64,000 nucleotides of DNA from positions 124,001 through 188,000 of the forward strand of contig JAOPGA020001688.1 of NCBI GenBank assembly GCA_026419775.2, given 5' to 3'. Numbering within the stretch: the first letter of the stretch is position 1; each line of letters starts with the position of its first letter. Below, in pieces: positions 24,379 through 36,063 of this stretch. This DNA comes from Acrasis kona. Lineage: Eukaryota; Heterolobosea; Eutetramitea; Acrasida; Acrasidae. The notes below the pieces were generated by a model. It saw only the letters and a program-made list of their open reading frames with translations, had not been told where the DNA came from and made no database searches. A program made the position numbers and the translations under genes.

Positions 24379-26354
24379 TTAATAATAGTTTTGTTGATTC
24401 TGTTGGGTCCGAGAAGGATACATTTGTCTCTGCTGTTGCTGAACAGGAGCCCCCATATCACCAAAAGGATCGTCAAAAGGATTTGCTCCCATTTGCATTT
24501 GTTGAGGCATCTGTTGGTTCATTTGTTGTTGCTGTTGCTGTTGATAGTTCAAATGAGGCTGCCTCACTCCGTACTGTACTTGAGGTATGTGTTGTTGCTG
24601 ATGGACTGGAGATGAGTAGTTTGGAGTTCCATATTGCATTTGATGTTGTTGATGTTGCTGCTGGGGAGGTAATTGTCTGGGCGTAACGTATGCTTGAGGA
24701 GTGTTGTTATATGCTTGTTGCGAATGTCCAAATGTTTGGTTTTGATTGTATTGATTGTAGCTGGTGGTTGAGGAAGGTGTTACTGCTGATGTTGGTGTTT
24801 CCATAAAGTCATCAAAACTCAAAAGATTGTTACTTGTGGAGGAAGCACTGCTCATGGTCCTTTGTCTCCTTTCTTCGCCGGGATTCACTTGAGGTCCCCT
24901 TGGCGGTTGAGATGATGTAGGGTTGTTATTGTAATTCCTATTTTGAGGGTTGACTGCAGAAGATTGTGATCTAGTCCTTTCTTGCTGTTGCTGCTGGTTG
25001 CGACGTTGTTGTTGTTGATAATCGTCGTGTTCAGAGTCATTATCAGAGCTGGTATCGTCGGTTTGTTTTGCGGCTTGCTTAATTCTTTCTAGTTCATGTG
25101 GAGATAAAATGTCGGATAGTTGTGAAGTTGGAATACGTTCGCTGTTGTCTTCGTCATCATCTTCATCGTCGTCATCGCGTCTACGTGATTCATTATCGTC
25201 GATAAAGTGATCTGTCTTTCGTTTGCTGGCTAATCCTGTCTTTTGTGAAACATCAATTCCTTGATTCCTTAGATATTCCTTCATGGTCTCTAGTATTGAG
25301 TCAGGGTTGGATTTTAGTGGAGGGATCTTTTTAGAGTTGATGCCGTGAACCGACTTGGCAAACTTGAACAATTGAACAAGTTCGTTAGTCTGATGTAGGT
25401 GAAGTTCATATGTGTCGTAGGCCTCTGAGGCAAACTCTCCGGGCATCTCAAAGTACATGTCGATGAGGCGCAATCCTGCCGCAAGCAGTAATTTATATAG
25501 AGATAAAGAGTCCTCAAGCAACAACCCTAATGCACCAATTGTGGCTCCGTTTGAAAGCATACTGTTCCTTCTGTCTCTTAAAATGACTTGACAATCTATC
25601 AACTCCTCCGTGACACGCATCAAGAAGCCCATGAATTTTGTTAATTCCTTTTCCTGTGTTCTTATGTCACCCCCTTGGGTCAAATAGCCGTTAAGAGATA
25701 AGTTGGGGGAGAAGGCTCTCATGTGACAGTTACGGAACAATATTACCCTTTCTTCTAGATAACGTGCATATTGTCTTACAAAAGGTGATTGTTCCATGGC
25801 GGTTGCAGTACTACGATCTTTGAAGTTGCTCATGTTGAGTACTTTGCGATCTTTGCGGTCGAGTATAGCATCACAAAATTCATCACTACCCTCCTGTAAA
25901 CACCTGTGTATGACTTCGAGACCCTTTAATGAAATCTAACTACATTAGTGATTGTCTTGCCGTAACAACTTACCACCCAATCTTTGCTCTTTCTAATCTT
26001 TTTGCTCAAAGAATCCACAATGTCACTTACATTGATCTTATTGTCGCTTGTTTGGAATGTACTCAATACGATTTCTATTTGTGTAAGACGTGAATGTATT
26101 TAAGGGGCATTACTTCTAACATGTTTCTCTTTTGGTGGAACTAAATCGTGATTGGTGGCTTTAATTATTGATTTTTCAACATCATCAAAAGGAGAAAGTG
26201 CGACCTTTAACTTGTCCGACACCAACTTCCAGGTGGAAACACCAGCGTTGGGGTCTTTAACGGAAGAATTTCCTCGAAATACGTCCTTTACGCTAGAGGC
26301 ACGCTCTCTTAACTTGAGGCTGTGGGTGGACATGTCCTTTTCAATAATCGTCAA
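24379..26354 (-). CDS. ANTH-domain clathrin assembly protein (AP180/CALM type)
   Basis: Three exons (26114-26354, 25974-26074, 24379-25935; introns of 39 and 38 nt) encode 632 residues. The ANTH domain reads IIKATNHDLVPPKEKHVRK (family IVKATSHDDDPP.EKYIR), KSKDWVISLKGLEVIHR and LNMSNFKDRS (family LNMSDFRD). In the family this domain binds PtdIns(4,5)P2 and SNAREs at sites of clathrin-mediated endocytosis. The C-terminal half is glutamine-, asparagine- and serine-rich and disordered. It contains ANPFDDPFGDM, combining an NPF motif (EH-domain ligand) with a DPF motif (AP-2 ear ligand). Exon junctions fall in conserved ANTH residues, which supports the splicing. Confidence 0.85.
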
Positions 26355-26466
26355 CTACAAAATTACAAGCAATAAACAGTTTATGGTGAGCGGTAAATTT
26401 AGTCAAATCGGGTAGTAAAACAAAATCAGTAGTAACCGCAGTAAATGGCAACATTTAATCTTTATT

Positions 26467-29400
26467 TTACTCTTCCATCTCAAAAGCCAACTCATTAATT
26501 CTATTCTTTGACTTGGCACTCAGCACCTTGTACTCCTGCATATCTTGAATCACAGAAACACACTTTGACAAGTAGCTAAAACAATGATTTCTAACCACAT
26601 TGAAATTCTTAAATCCGTTCTGACGCAACACCAAATAATCCTTATAATTTTTATTCAAATAATGAATAAAATCAATATTGCAATGTAACATGAAAATAAG
26701 AGAATCTTGATTCAACATGTAATAATAATCTTCTTCTGCAATAGCCATTTCTTCTCTGGGCGGAATGACAAATTTTGGTTTTTCCTCTCCCATTGTAAAA
26801 GCAATGGAGAGTCTTTTCGGGACATCAACACAGACACGAGAAGGAAGAGGACTAGCAAGATAGGTAAAGATATGGAACAAAATTTCAACGGGAAGAACAG
26901 AAAAATAAGTTCCAGGATAAGTAACGTTCACAGGAACGCCCTTTCCTGATTCCTCCACATTTCCAGTAGGAGAATCAGGCAAATTGAATTTTTTATTAAC
27001 CATTTTCAAAACAGTAGCAGGAATGAAATCTCTTCTTTTAAATTCGGATGGCAAGAATTTACCAAGGTCGATGAAATCATTTTCAAAATGTAACAATGCA
27101 ACCAGCGCATTCGTGGGCGTCAGCCTATCGTTTAATTTATTACATAAAATGGTAAACAATGTGAAATTACGATCCAAATCCCAAATTCTACAAATTTGAA
27201 TCATTTCGATCAAATCCGAAAAATCACAAATGCCATTTTGTGTGTCGAACGTCTTATCGCACATTACAGATAAATCTCCACCGTATAGAGCAGCAATCAC
27301 GCACAAATATGATTTGAATTTATAAAATGGCAACATGTTGTAATGACACGAATCGGATCGAATTCCTGGCAAGTACGTTTCCATCACAAATCGATGCAAA
27401 TGTAAACAACCAGCTTGCCAACCGACTCCCTTGACGATCAAATCCGATCCAATTAATTTCGAAACATTTTGTTCCACCAATGTATTCGCAACGGACGTAC
27501 AATGTAAATCACCACTCGTTAAATTTCCAAAAGTTGAGGAATTTGTCAATGATGATGATGATGATTGTCGATGATGATCTTCGCTGATGGATTCCGATGT
27601 CGATGCGAATGGTGGAGCGGTCGATATTTCCGTTATAAAACTACTTCTTCGCACCGATAATGTGCTTTTGAGTTTGTTGATGAAATTCTTTTTTCCAGTG
27701 GGAGATGGTGGTGGCGGCATTAGAATTTGATCGTTTATTGGTAGGCTGTTGCTTCTGTTTCGTTGATCGTTTGTAATGGTTTTATTTTTGGAATTGAAAC
27801 CGGAAAGGAAATTAATGGGACTTGGCATTCCGAAAAGACTCTTTTTGTTTTTTTTGAGATCGGCTGCAGTTGCGAATTGGAATTTGTTGTTGAGATCGGA
27901 CAATTGTTTACTTTCCCGCGCTTTTGATGATTGACTGGATGTGAAATATGGGTATGGTTCTTTGCTGTAAATGAAGGAAATCATGTGAAGTAAAGTGATG
28001 GCGGTGACTTCTGGAATGATTGTGACGTTTTGATTGTTGACTTGTTGATCTTTGATGTACGCTAAAAGTAATGGACAATGAACCGAAAGTATATAGGAGT
28101 GTACTTTGAGTAAAAGTTGTGGTGACTCTTTGCACGATAAAGTGAGATCGGAGTTGACGATGGATGGGAATCGTTCCACAGTGTCCAAGAAACGTACTGG
28201 GTAGCTTGTGACTCCATTCTTTCTGGACAAGAAATTGGATTTTTTGTTTGGTTCGTATAGAATGGGACTTCCTCCGAATAGGCCTCTGAATTTACTTGGT
28301 GATTGTTCCGAAGGCGATGGTGTAAATGTTCTGACTGGAGAGGGTGGCTTTGATGATACTTTTGGTGATCCGGTCATGATGTATGATTTTGGTTTCGTTG
28401 GTGTCTCTAAGGCCAGGTTCAAAAGATGATCTTGAGATTCTTCTGGGTAGGCATCATCCCACCACCAAACAATGTTTATTGGTATGGCTTCTTGTATTGA
28501 TGCTGGGCCTCCAAGAGTGAAAGGTGTTGGTGGTTTGGAGTCAACCAAGCGTTCTGAGCGCAACGGTGTGGATAATAGTGAATTCCAAAACCTAACGGAA
28601 CTCTCCATGTCAACGGCTTTCGTCACGCAAACTGTTGTCTCTCTTTTGTCAGGAAGACTTGATAAGAAACGGTTGGCAATGTACTGAAGAGCTCTCTTGA
28701 ATTCTTGTGAAGGATCGAACCCCATTTGCTTGGGTTGGTAGGCTGGAAAACTCTTAGATAAGCATGCTCCATTTTTAATCTAAAGAGTTATTACTCGTAA
28801 AGGTTTAGACTTACTTTTTGTTCAAATAAATCAATCTTGTTGAACACTAAAAATAGATTAACTTTGCTTGCTGGGAAGTAATTGTTGTTTTTCAGCACTT
28901 CAATCCAGGTATTAAGTGATTCAATCAGCCTGTTTGTCTCATTATCTTCATAGCACAACATGTCAAACTCGTCAAGTCCCACGACGTATACAAGGTCCGT
29001 AACGCCCTCAAAGCAAGAATACCATTTCTTCCTTTCGTTTCGCTCGCTTCCAACGTCAATCAGCTCCACATCATATTTTTGAAAGTCAAAGTTATTGTAA
29101 ACTATTCCTGTCGTCTTCACCCTACAGAACAAAATATCCTGGTCGTCCGGTATATAGTCATCTGAAAAGATACGTTGCGTGTCATTTAACCAGTGCTGTA
29201 CTTCTGGTATATGAAATGTTGTATTTCTGCGAGTGTATGCTCTCTTTAGTGATTCTTGTGCCCATAAGTCGGGTACCTTTTGCAATGCGGCCTTCTCTAT
29301 TGAAAAATCTGCAAACATGTGTAATATCTGAAACAATGAGTTAATTTGTAAATAATAAAAGTTACTTCATAACCAAATGTTTTAATGTAGTTCTTCTCGT

Positions 29401-29839
29401 CTTTAGAGGTGTCTGCATCTTGTAGGGCATTCTCCATGAGAAGTCTCATGCTGTACAGAATGTTTGAGTAAATTACATCTCGAAATCCACTTCGGTCATT
29501 ATCGCTAAAACCGTTATGGTATGCAAGTTTTGCTGCTTTAAAAAGAGAGGTTTTACCACCCCAGTTGCATCCAAGCTCCATTACCTACAAATACATTATT
29601 TCTTTTTCATTTCTATGCTTTACCTTTCTTTTAACTGCTTTATTCCTGTTCTGCTTAGGACTTAATTCGACGATAGCCCCTCTCCTACTTGGTGACATGG
29701 GCGGATAGATATCATCGAGCTCATCAAGCTCTCTATCATCATCGTCCAACATGTCGATATCATTCCTCTTCTCGTCACTATAGTCGTCACCTCCGACCAT
29801 GGCGGCGAGAGTGTCTATCGGACTAAGGCGTGGCTGCAT
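26467..29839 (-). CDS. Heterotrimeric G-protein alpha subunit fused to a BTB-domain protein
   Basis: Four exons (29624-29839, 29366-29584, 28815-29327, 26467-28779) each contain whole codons and give 1,086 residues. After an acidic leader comes a complete G-alpha fold: P-loop GCNWGGKTS, switch I CRVKTTGIVYNNF, switch II DVGSERNERKKW, FEGVTDLVYVVGLDEFD, NKID with LFEQK, then FPAY and TKAVD (family TCATD). The frame continues without a stop into about 600 more residues with two BTB-like segments (LLKVHSYILSVHCPLLL; LIVKGVGWQAGCLHLHRF). BTB domains commonly recruit cullin-3 ubiquitin ligases. Typical G-alpha residues are changed: the P-loop glutamate is absent and the catalytic glutamine of switch II is glutamate. 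The G-alpha C-terminus, normally the receptor-contacting end, is buried in the fusion. Confidence 0.8.
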
Positions 29840-30402
29840 TTGTCTTCAGAATAACGGTGAGATGACCAAAGAAATATTTTACTACATAAACTTCAGAAGC
29901 AGAAAAAATAACCTGTCAAAGTCTGCTATTTTGGGTGGACAAACTTTTTTTGTAGATAAAAAAGATAATTATTATAACAACATGAATTCGGCTTGATTCT
30001 CCTACATAAATTGAGTTTTAGGTGATAATATGAAAGTTAGTTTCTCTATTCACACTCCGCGGTTCAAAGATTTTTTTGGCCTAAATTGTTATCTTTGACT
30101 TAAATGGATAGTGTGGTGCTGTTTATAAAGGGTGCGAATAATCCACCAGTCCCGTTTCCTACTTCTTTTTTTGTTGAAAATATGCAACTCCTTGAATTTT
30201 GAAGCATTATTTTGTTGTCCCCAACAGCAGACCAATGTGTGGACCATAAAAGATGTTGTTCAAAAATGAAATGTGAAATGATGGCATCTTATTGTAGTGA
30301 TAGCTTTACAATTTTTTCGGACTATGCAGGATGGGACTGTCGGACTCCGACGCGACATCTCACAGCTTAAAAGTATGTTACTCAATGATTTACAAAGAAA
30401 GG
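29840..30402. other. 560-nt gap between divergent genes
   Basis: Shared upstream region of the G-alpha/BTB gene (minus) and the FAD monooxygenase (plus). I see no coding sequence, repeat or RNA gene. A TTTATAAAGG stretch near 30120 could act as a weak TATA element, but it lies about 280 nt from the plus-strand start. Confidence 0.4.
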
Positions 30403-31620
30403 ATGAATAATCAAAAAATTCTTATCTCTGGTGCTGGAGCTGCTGGCCAATGTTTAGCTTACTGGCTTAGTAGATACGGATTTCGTCCAACCGTTTGTGA
30501 AAGATCTCCTGCTCCGCGCATAGGTGGATTCGCGATAGATTTAAGAGGTGCTGCTCTTACAGTTGCAGAGCGCATGGAGATTATCAACGAGTGCATGGAC
30601 AACAGAGTCCACATGCAGACGATAGCCAGGCTAGATCAATATGGAGATGTTGTTTGGAAGACGGACGGAAACTTTGGAGCTGGAGAGGTTGCTTCTCGAG
30701 ACATAGAGATCCTTAGAGATGATCTGACGGCCATCCTACAGAAAGCAATCCACAAGGATGTGGAGTACATTTTCAATGATACTATTTCAACAGTAGAACA
30801 AACTGAACAAGGTGTTGATGTATTGTTCAAGAGTGGTATCAAACGACAATTTGATCTAGTCATTGGTGCAGACGGGTTGCATTCAAACGTCCGTAAATTA
30901 GTATTTGGACCAGAATCTCAATTTGCGAGACCACTGGGAATGTACATTGGTATATTTACCATTAGAAACTTCCTCAAAATGGATAGAGAATGGCATATGT
31001 CCTATCTTCCCAACAAAATAATTAACATCATGCAATATGGACACGACAAGCACACACGTGCCATGTTGATATTTAAAAGCGACCCCATCCCTTATAACAG
31101 AAGAAATGTTAGTGAACAAAAGGCGATATTGAAGGGACAATTCAGAGATGATAACTACTGGGTTATATCCAAGATCTTAGACGCTCTGGACGAAGCCAAT
31201 GATTTATACTTTGATGAAGTCACACAGATTCATATGGATAACTGGTCTCTAGGTAGAGTGGCACTAATAGGAGATGCTGCCAGTGCTACAACTCTTTTTG
31301 GAGGTCAGGGGACCAGTAGCGCCGTAGTTGCAGCATACGTACTAGCCGGAGAGCTTAAAGAAGCAAAGGGAGACTACAAAACAGCGTTCGAGCGCTATGG
31401 CGAAGTATTTAAAGGATATGCTTCAAAGAATCAAGAACTTGCATTGTTAAGTAATCATGAATTTGCCATTCCAACTACATGGGAGGAAGTGGAGAAGATG
31501 AATACTGAGCTGCGTGGTTTAACAGAGGAAGCAAAGCAGAATGAACCTGATTCTACATCCGCTGGAGATTTTATTCAAAACGCTGCTAATGCAATTAACT
31601 TGAAGGATTACACCCAATAA
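30403..31620 (+). CDS. FAD-dependent monooxygenase (aromatic hydroxylase / TetX-like class)
   Basis: About 405 residues, intronless. The Rossmann FAD motif ILISGAGAAGQCLAYWLSR begins at residue 5 when the ATG at 30403 is used. An in-frame ATG at 30331 would add 24 residues that fit no known fold. FLVIGADGLHS-like sequence (DLVIGADGLHSNVR) and the second FAD motif GRVALIGDAASAT are present. The class uses NAD(P)H, O2 and FAD to hydroxylate small, often aromatic or polyketide molecules; the substrate cannot be predicted. A second, diverged member lies on the minus strand at 55155-56408. Confidence 0.82.
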   Translation: MNNQKILISGAGAAGQCLAYWLSRYGFRPTVCERSPAPRIGGFAIDLRGAALTVAERMEIINECMDNRVHMQTIARLDQYGDVVWKTDGNFGAGEVASRDIEILRDDLTAILQKAIHKDVEYIFNDTISTVEQTEQGVDVLFKSGIKRQFDLVIGADGLHSNVRKLVFGPESQFARPLGMYIGIFTIRNFLKMDREWHMSYLPNKIINIMQYGHDKHTRAMLIFKSDPIPYNRRNVSEQKAILKGQFRDDNYWVISKILDALDEANDLYFDEVTQIHMDNWSLGRVALIGDAASATTLFGGQGTSSAVVAAYVLAGELKEAKGDYKTAFERYGEVFKGYASKNQELALLSNHEFAIPTTWEEVEKMNTELRGLTEEAKQNEPDSTSAGDFIQNAANAINLKDYTQ

Positions 31621-31934
31621 ATATGCTTCGATGTTCAAGATTATTACATGTTTGTCATTGTTGCAAGTTCGGCAAGTGGAAGTCTTTAACTAGACGATTT
31701 GTATGAACACATGCTGCCCCTCCTATTTCATTCTTGTCGTCTGCTTTACAAGATCCATCAGTCCTATTTAATGTTTGTCATCTGCGATGTGTAGGTGATG
31801 ACGGTTGAGAATAATAAATGTTCGCGTAGGTTTGATTTCATAAATCGTTGTGCACCTTCGTGAAAAAATCTGGTGTGCGAACATCTCCGTGGAGTAATCT
31901 TCCATTAGTTCATTTAGTTGACAGCGCATTACAA
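31621..31934. other. Intergenic stretch, nothing recognised
   Basis: About 310 nt between two plus-strand genes. The NAGK frame is open upstream to an ATG at 31848, but the family N-terminus starts at 31935, so the extra residues are probably leader. No RNA gene or clear promoter element is visible. Confidence 0.4.
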
Positions 31935-32961
31935 ATGAGCAAGGTTGTGGTTGGTGTTGACGGTGGAGGAACGAAGACACATTGTTCTGTTATAGATTAT
32001 GAGACACAAACTTTGCTTGGTACAGGGATTTCGTCATGTAGTAATCAAAATAGTGTTGGCAAAGAAAAGGCACACCAGGCCATAGATGCTGCAATAAAGT
32101 CGGCTCTTGAAAATGCTAAAGTCGATGTATCTAATGGTACGTTTTGAGAAAACAGTACACTCATCATTTAAAGTGGTCGGAATTTGCCTTGGAATTAGCG
32201 GAGTGGACAGGCCAGACGACGTGAACACCGTTAAGGAATGGGTCAAACAAATATTCGGCGAAAGTTTTGACGTAGAAAAATCAGCATTGGTATATAACGA
32301 CGGTGTAACGGCGATTGCAAGTGGTACAAAGGGCAGTTTAGAGGATGCCATGGTAATCATTAGTGGAACCGGTAGCATCTGTATCGGAAGCAAAAATGAA
32401 AAAGAGTTTGTCAGAACTGGTGGATGGGGGTAAGTTCTAGATGTAGAGTTAGCTAACCTGTATAGACCTAAAATTGGAGACCAAGGCAATGCATGGTCCA
32501 TTGGAAATAAAATTTTAGGAAGCGTGGCCCGTTCAGTAGACGGCGTTGGTCCGTTCACTGAATTAGCAGATGCAGTAAAGCAACACTTGAAGTTGAAGGA
32601 CTTGACTGAGTTGATCCCTTACATTTATGCTTCGCAAGAATGGACAAGAGTTGCCGATCTAGCCCCACTCGCGACGCAACTTTTTGAGACAGATAAAGTA
32701 GCGAAAGAGATTATCAAAAGTGAGGTGCAGAGTTTAAGAGATTTGGCTTGTGGAGCAGGCGCGAAAATGTGCTGGGCGAAAGATAAACCTTTTACATTGG
32801 TGTTCTGCGGTAGCGTGCTAACTCACAAGGACAGCGTTGTTGCAGAAGAACTCACACGTACCTTAAAAACTTGTTTCGACAACGTGAACATTGTGTACCC
32901 TCAGGTTGAGCCATCAATGGGTGCTGCTCAACTCGTTTCAAACTACCTAAAGAAACAATAA
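31935..32961 (+). CDS. NAGK: N-acetyl-D-glucosamine kinase (BadF/BadG/BcrA/BcrD ATPase family)
   Basis: Three exons (31935-32136, 32174-32429, 32466-32961; introns of 37 and 36 nt) encode 317 residues, close to the family length. The phosphate-1 loop VVVGVDGGGTKTHC begins at residue 4. Other motifs are GISGVDRPDD, NDGVTAIASG, the phosphate-2 element VIISGTGSICIGS, GGWGPKIGDQGNAW (family GWG..LGDEGSA) and VFCGSVL. The enzyme phosphorylates GlcNAc from recycled glycans in the cytosol so that it can re-enter amino-sugar metabolism. ATP-binding motifs are intact and the exon junctions fall inside conserved motifs. The ATG at 31935 was chosen because the sugar-kinase core begins immediately after it. 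Confidence 0.85.
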
Positions 32962-33025
32962 ACTCAATTCAATTAACATTTTAATTAATTTTCCATAATA
33001 TAATATTATGAACTTTATCTATTAA

Positions 33026-33096
33026 TCAGCACTAGTATAGTGGTAGAATACAAGACTGTCACTCTTGTGACCGGGGTTCGATTCCCCGGTGCTAAG
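33026..33096 (+). tRNA. tRNA-Asp(GUC)
   Basis: Acceptor stem TCAGCAC/GTGCTAA (one mismatch at pair 2), D arm beginning TAGTATAGTGGTAG, anticodon arm CAAGA-CTGTCAC-TCTTG with anticodon GTC at 33058-33060, and T arm CGGGGTTCGATTCCCCG. A TTTTT terminator follows at 33098-33102. There is no intron and the T and D loops are of ordinary size, unlike the tRNA-Glu at 3471. Confidence 0.93.
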
Positions 33097-33684
33097 CTTT
33101 TTGCCTTACTCGATGTGGTGCTAAACACAACAAAAAAATAGAAGCACAACCTGTTAACCATATCTAATAAAATCTGTGACTTCTCGTGAACTCTTTTATG
33201 GAGAATGGCAGTTCTTAATAAATCGTTCCACAATATTTTACAATTCAACATTTAGATAGCTTCCTTCGTCGCTACGAAAAAGCCCACACCCATTTGTAGT
33301 GCCCGAAATTATTTCCAATTTTGATTGAATGATCTGTTCTCTTCCTCTGACCTCTAATCGTAGGGATGATGTCATGTGGCTTGATTAAGTAAAGAGATCA
33401 CATTTTCAGTGACCCCTTGATGTGAAATTACAGACTTCTTTCGTCAATAGAACGAAGCTATATAAAAGAGGTCGGTCCGCTTCACAAAGTGCTTCTGCTT
33501 TCACTTCAATAACGAATCGCATCTCGTAAAATTCATGTTTGTATTGTTGGATATTTGGTTTTCGACAACAAAAACTGATATCCCTTTTCTTCCTATTTGA
33601 AAAGTCCTTTTGTTGGTTGATCCGGAACTACAACCTCAAAAATAAAAAGTATCTCGTCTTCAAAAAGACAACTCGGAAAACAAA
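33097..33684. other. Intergenic region between tRNA-Asp and the HECT ligase
   Basis: Apart from the tRNA terminator and a TATA element at 33459, about 590 nt hold no recognisable feature. If the TATA element is used, the ligase has a 5' leader of roughly 190 nt. Confidence 0.45.
33459..33468 (+). promoter_or_regulatory. TATA box (TATATAAAAG) upstream of the HECT ligase gene
   Basis: A strong TATA match about 226 nt before the start codon at 33685. No closer candidate is seen on this strand. Confidence 0.45.
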
Positions 33685-36006
33685 ATGAGTGACCTGGTGG
33701 ACTCCTCCGATCCTACGAACCCAGTAGATTCACCCATGTCAGAATCGCAAAGAGACGAACGACCAAACGACGACACGAACCCAGCAAAACAGCAAGCAGA
33801 AAAAACGATATCAATAAAGGTTCCTAAAGAAAGAAAAGCCCTTGTAGAATTATTTTTGATGACCTTCCGCAGCCAACTCAAAGATGGGTGCAAATTAGGA
33901 GAATCATGTAACAACTACTACTGCGCTTCCAATCCAAACCTTAAGGAAGACATTAACGCTCTTGCCATCCAGCTAACAGGCTCTGCATTAAACTCTGGAA
34001 AATTCCATTTCTGCAACTGCACCAACGACATGCTAGCTCAATATTTGGATAATCCAAGCACCACCAACAATCACGTGACGCCTCATTTCTTGATCGTCCA
34101 ATCAAAAACATTTGAAACCGCCTTTGCACTACAAACAAAAGAATCAACATACATTGAAGATTTGATCCAAAGAGTCTTCTCAACCGAAGAATCACTCATA
34201 CACAGTTTCAAACCATCATCATCTCCATCATCAGACAATATTGATTTTGAAGGCCTTGAACGCGTTTATGAACTAATATCAAAGAATGAATCAGCAACCA
34301 AGACGTTAACGGAGGCCATCGCAGAATACACCAAAAATCAAAGCGCCAAAAAACTAACTCAAGTCAACCACGTTCGACAATTCAGCATCATCCTTCAATG
34401 TCCACAATTAATGGAACCGACCACTCACGACAGTCTCAACCACATTAACATTTGCATCCTATCCAGCAACAAGAATTGTAAAATAGCATTAGAAAATACG
34501 TTCAAGGAGATGCCGAAGGACATTTTCAAAAGAGTGGTCAGCGTCTATCAACAATTCATCACCGTCCAATTGTACCTTCGCGGATTCATCGACGTCAAGA
34601 TTGCACATGCCACCAGGGTGCTCGAAATACTCAACAGAGCCAACGAATCAAGAAGCATCTTTGACAAATTACCATTCCAAGAATTCAACAATGATGCGGT
34701 GAACAACATCGTGGACCTCAAACAAGATTTCAATCGATGGATGAGCGGAATCATGGAAAAGGAACGATTCGCATCTTCCAATCAGCCCATGCCCAAAAAA
34801 AACAAATTCGATAATTTTGCATTTTGTAACTTTCCGTTCATATTGGACACTGCGAGCAAATCAAAAGTGTTACAAATCGATGCCGGCAAACACCAAAATG
34901 AAGAATTGAGAAATGCAATCGTCACGCAATTCTTCACGCAACAGACCAGCAGTTTATATTTGGTGCTACGAGTGGTCCGTACCAATCTGATCTACACCGC
35001 ATTGAACGAGATCATCAACAAGAAGAGAGATTTGAAAAAATCGCTCAAGGTCCAGTTCGTCGGCGAGGAGGGAGTCGATCAGGGCGGAGTGCAGAAGGAA
35101 TTCTTTCAATTGATCGTGAGACAAATTTTCGATGTGAATTATGGAATGTTCGAATTGAATGCGGACACGAGAAACTTTTGGTTCAATTGCAATTCGTTCG
35201 AAAACGATGACGAATTCATGTTGATCGGCGTGATCATCGGATTGGCCATTTACAATGGGGTCATTCTGGACGTTAGGTTCCCGCGCGTAGTTTACAAAAA
35301 AATATTGGGAGAGAACGTGACGTTCGAAGATTTACAAGACATGGACCCCACGTTGGCCAAGGGATTGATTCAATTGTTGGAATACGAAGGAAACGTGGAG
35401 GAAACGTTTTGCAGGACGTTCCAGGTGGAAACGGAAGCATTCGGAAAAGTGGTCGCGCACGATTTGGTGCCCGGAGGAGAAGGCATGATGGTGACGGACA
35501 AGAACAGACAGGATTACGTCGATTTGTACGTGGAGTGGAGATTGGAAACGAGCGTACAAAAACAATTCGATGCGTTCATGGAGGGATTCCAAATGGTGCT
35601 GAACGACGATCACATTTTGAAATTATTCAAACCTGAGGAATTGGAACTCATGGTTTGTGGATCGCCAGAATTTGATTTTGATGCATTGGAGAGGAGCACC
35701 AAATATGCGGATGGATTTGTCAAGGAGGACGAGACGATTGTAAATTTCTGGCAGGTTGTGAAGAGTTTTAGCGAACAGGACAAGAAAAAGTTTTTGGCAT
35801 TTTGTACAGGAAGCGATAGGGTGCCGATCAAGGGACTTGGCAATCTGCAATTTGTAATTATTAAGAATGGAGATGATTCGGAGAGGCTGCCAACGGCTCA
35901 TACTTGTTTTAATTATCTATTGTTGCCAAAGTATGCCACCAAGGAGAAATTAAGGGAGAAATTAATGTCGGCGATCGAAAACTTTGAAGGATTCGGACTC
36001 AAATAA
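33685..36006 (+). CDS. UBE3A: HECT E3 ubiquitin ligase, UBE3A (E6AP)-like
   Basis: 773 residues, intronless. An N-terminal zinc-finger-like segment (DGCKLGESCNNYYCASNP, about residues 70-90, then FHFCNC) matches the AZUL domain found only in UBE3A among HECT ligases. The C-terminal HECT domain (about 440-773) has GVDQGGVQKEFFQL, DDEFMLIGVIIGLAIYNG, DLVPGG and the active-site segment LPTAHTCFNYLLLPKY, with the thioester cysteine near residue 740. The protein accepts ubiquitin from an E2 on that cysteine and transfers it to substrates. Disordered acidic sequence precedes AZUL. The presence of both domains makes the call firm. Confidence 0.9.
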   Translation: MSDLVDSSDPTNPVDSPMSESQRDERPNDDTNPAKQQAEKTISIKVPKERKALVELFLMTFRSQLKDGCKLGESCNNYYCASNPNLKEDINALAIQLTGSALNSGKFHFCNCTNDMLAQYLDNPSTTNNHVTPHFLIVQSKTFETAFALQTKESTYIEDLIQRVFSTEESLIHSFKPSSSPSSDNIDFEGLERVYELISKNESATKTLTEAIAEYTKNQSAKKLTQVNHVRQFSIILQCPQLMEPTTHDSLNHINICILSSNKNCKIALENTFKEMPKDIFKRVVSVYQQFITVQLYLRGFIDVKIAHATRVLEILNRANESRSIFDKLPFQEFNNDAVNNIVDLKQDFNRWMSGIMEKERFASSNQPMPKKNKFDNFAFCNFPFILDTASKSKVLQIDAGKHQNEELRNAIVTQFFTQQTSSLYLVLRVVRTNLIYTALNEIINKKRDLKKSLKVQFVGEEGVDQGGVQKEFFQLIVRQIFDVNYGMFELNADTRNFWFNCNSFENDDEFMLIGVIIGLAIYNGVILDVRFPRVVYKKILGENVTFEDLQDMDPTLAKGLIQLLEYEGNVEETFCRTFQVETEAFGKVVAHDLVPGGEGMMVTDKNRQDYVDLYVEWRLETSVQKQFDAFMEGFQMVLNDDHILKLFKPEELELMVCGSPEFDFDALERSTKYADGFVKEDETIVNFWQVVKSFSEQDKKKFLAFCTGSDRVPIKGLGNLQFVIIKNGDDSERLPTAHTCFNYLLLPKYATKEKLREKLMSAIENFEGFGLK

Positions 36007-36063
36007 AAAGGTCATTATTTAATCTACAATGTTTTTTTTTTGCCCTCATATCATTGATCCCGA

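Noticed and set aside
30331-30402. Upstream ATG extending the FAD monooxygenase by 24 residues
   Set aside because: The Rossmann motif begins right after the ATG at 30403, and the extension has no targeting or domain features.
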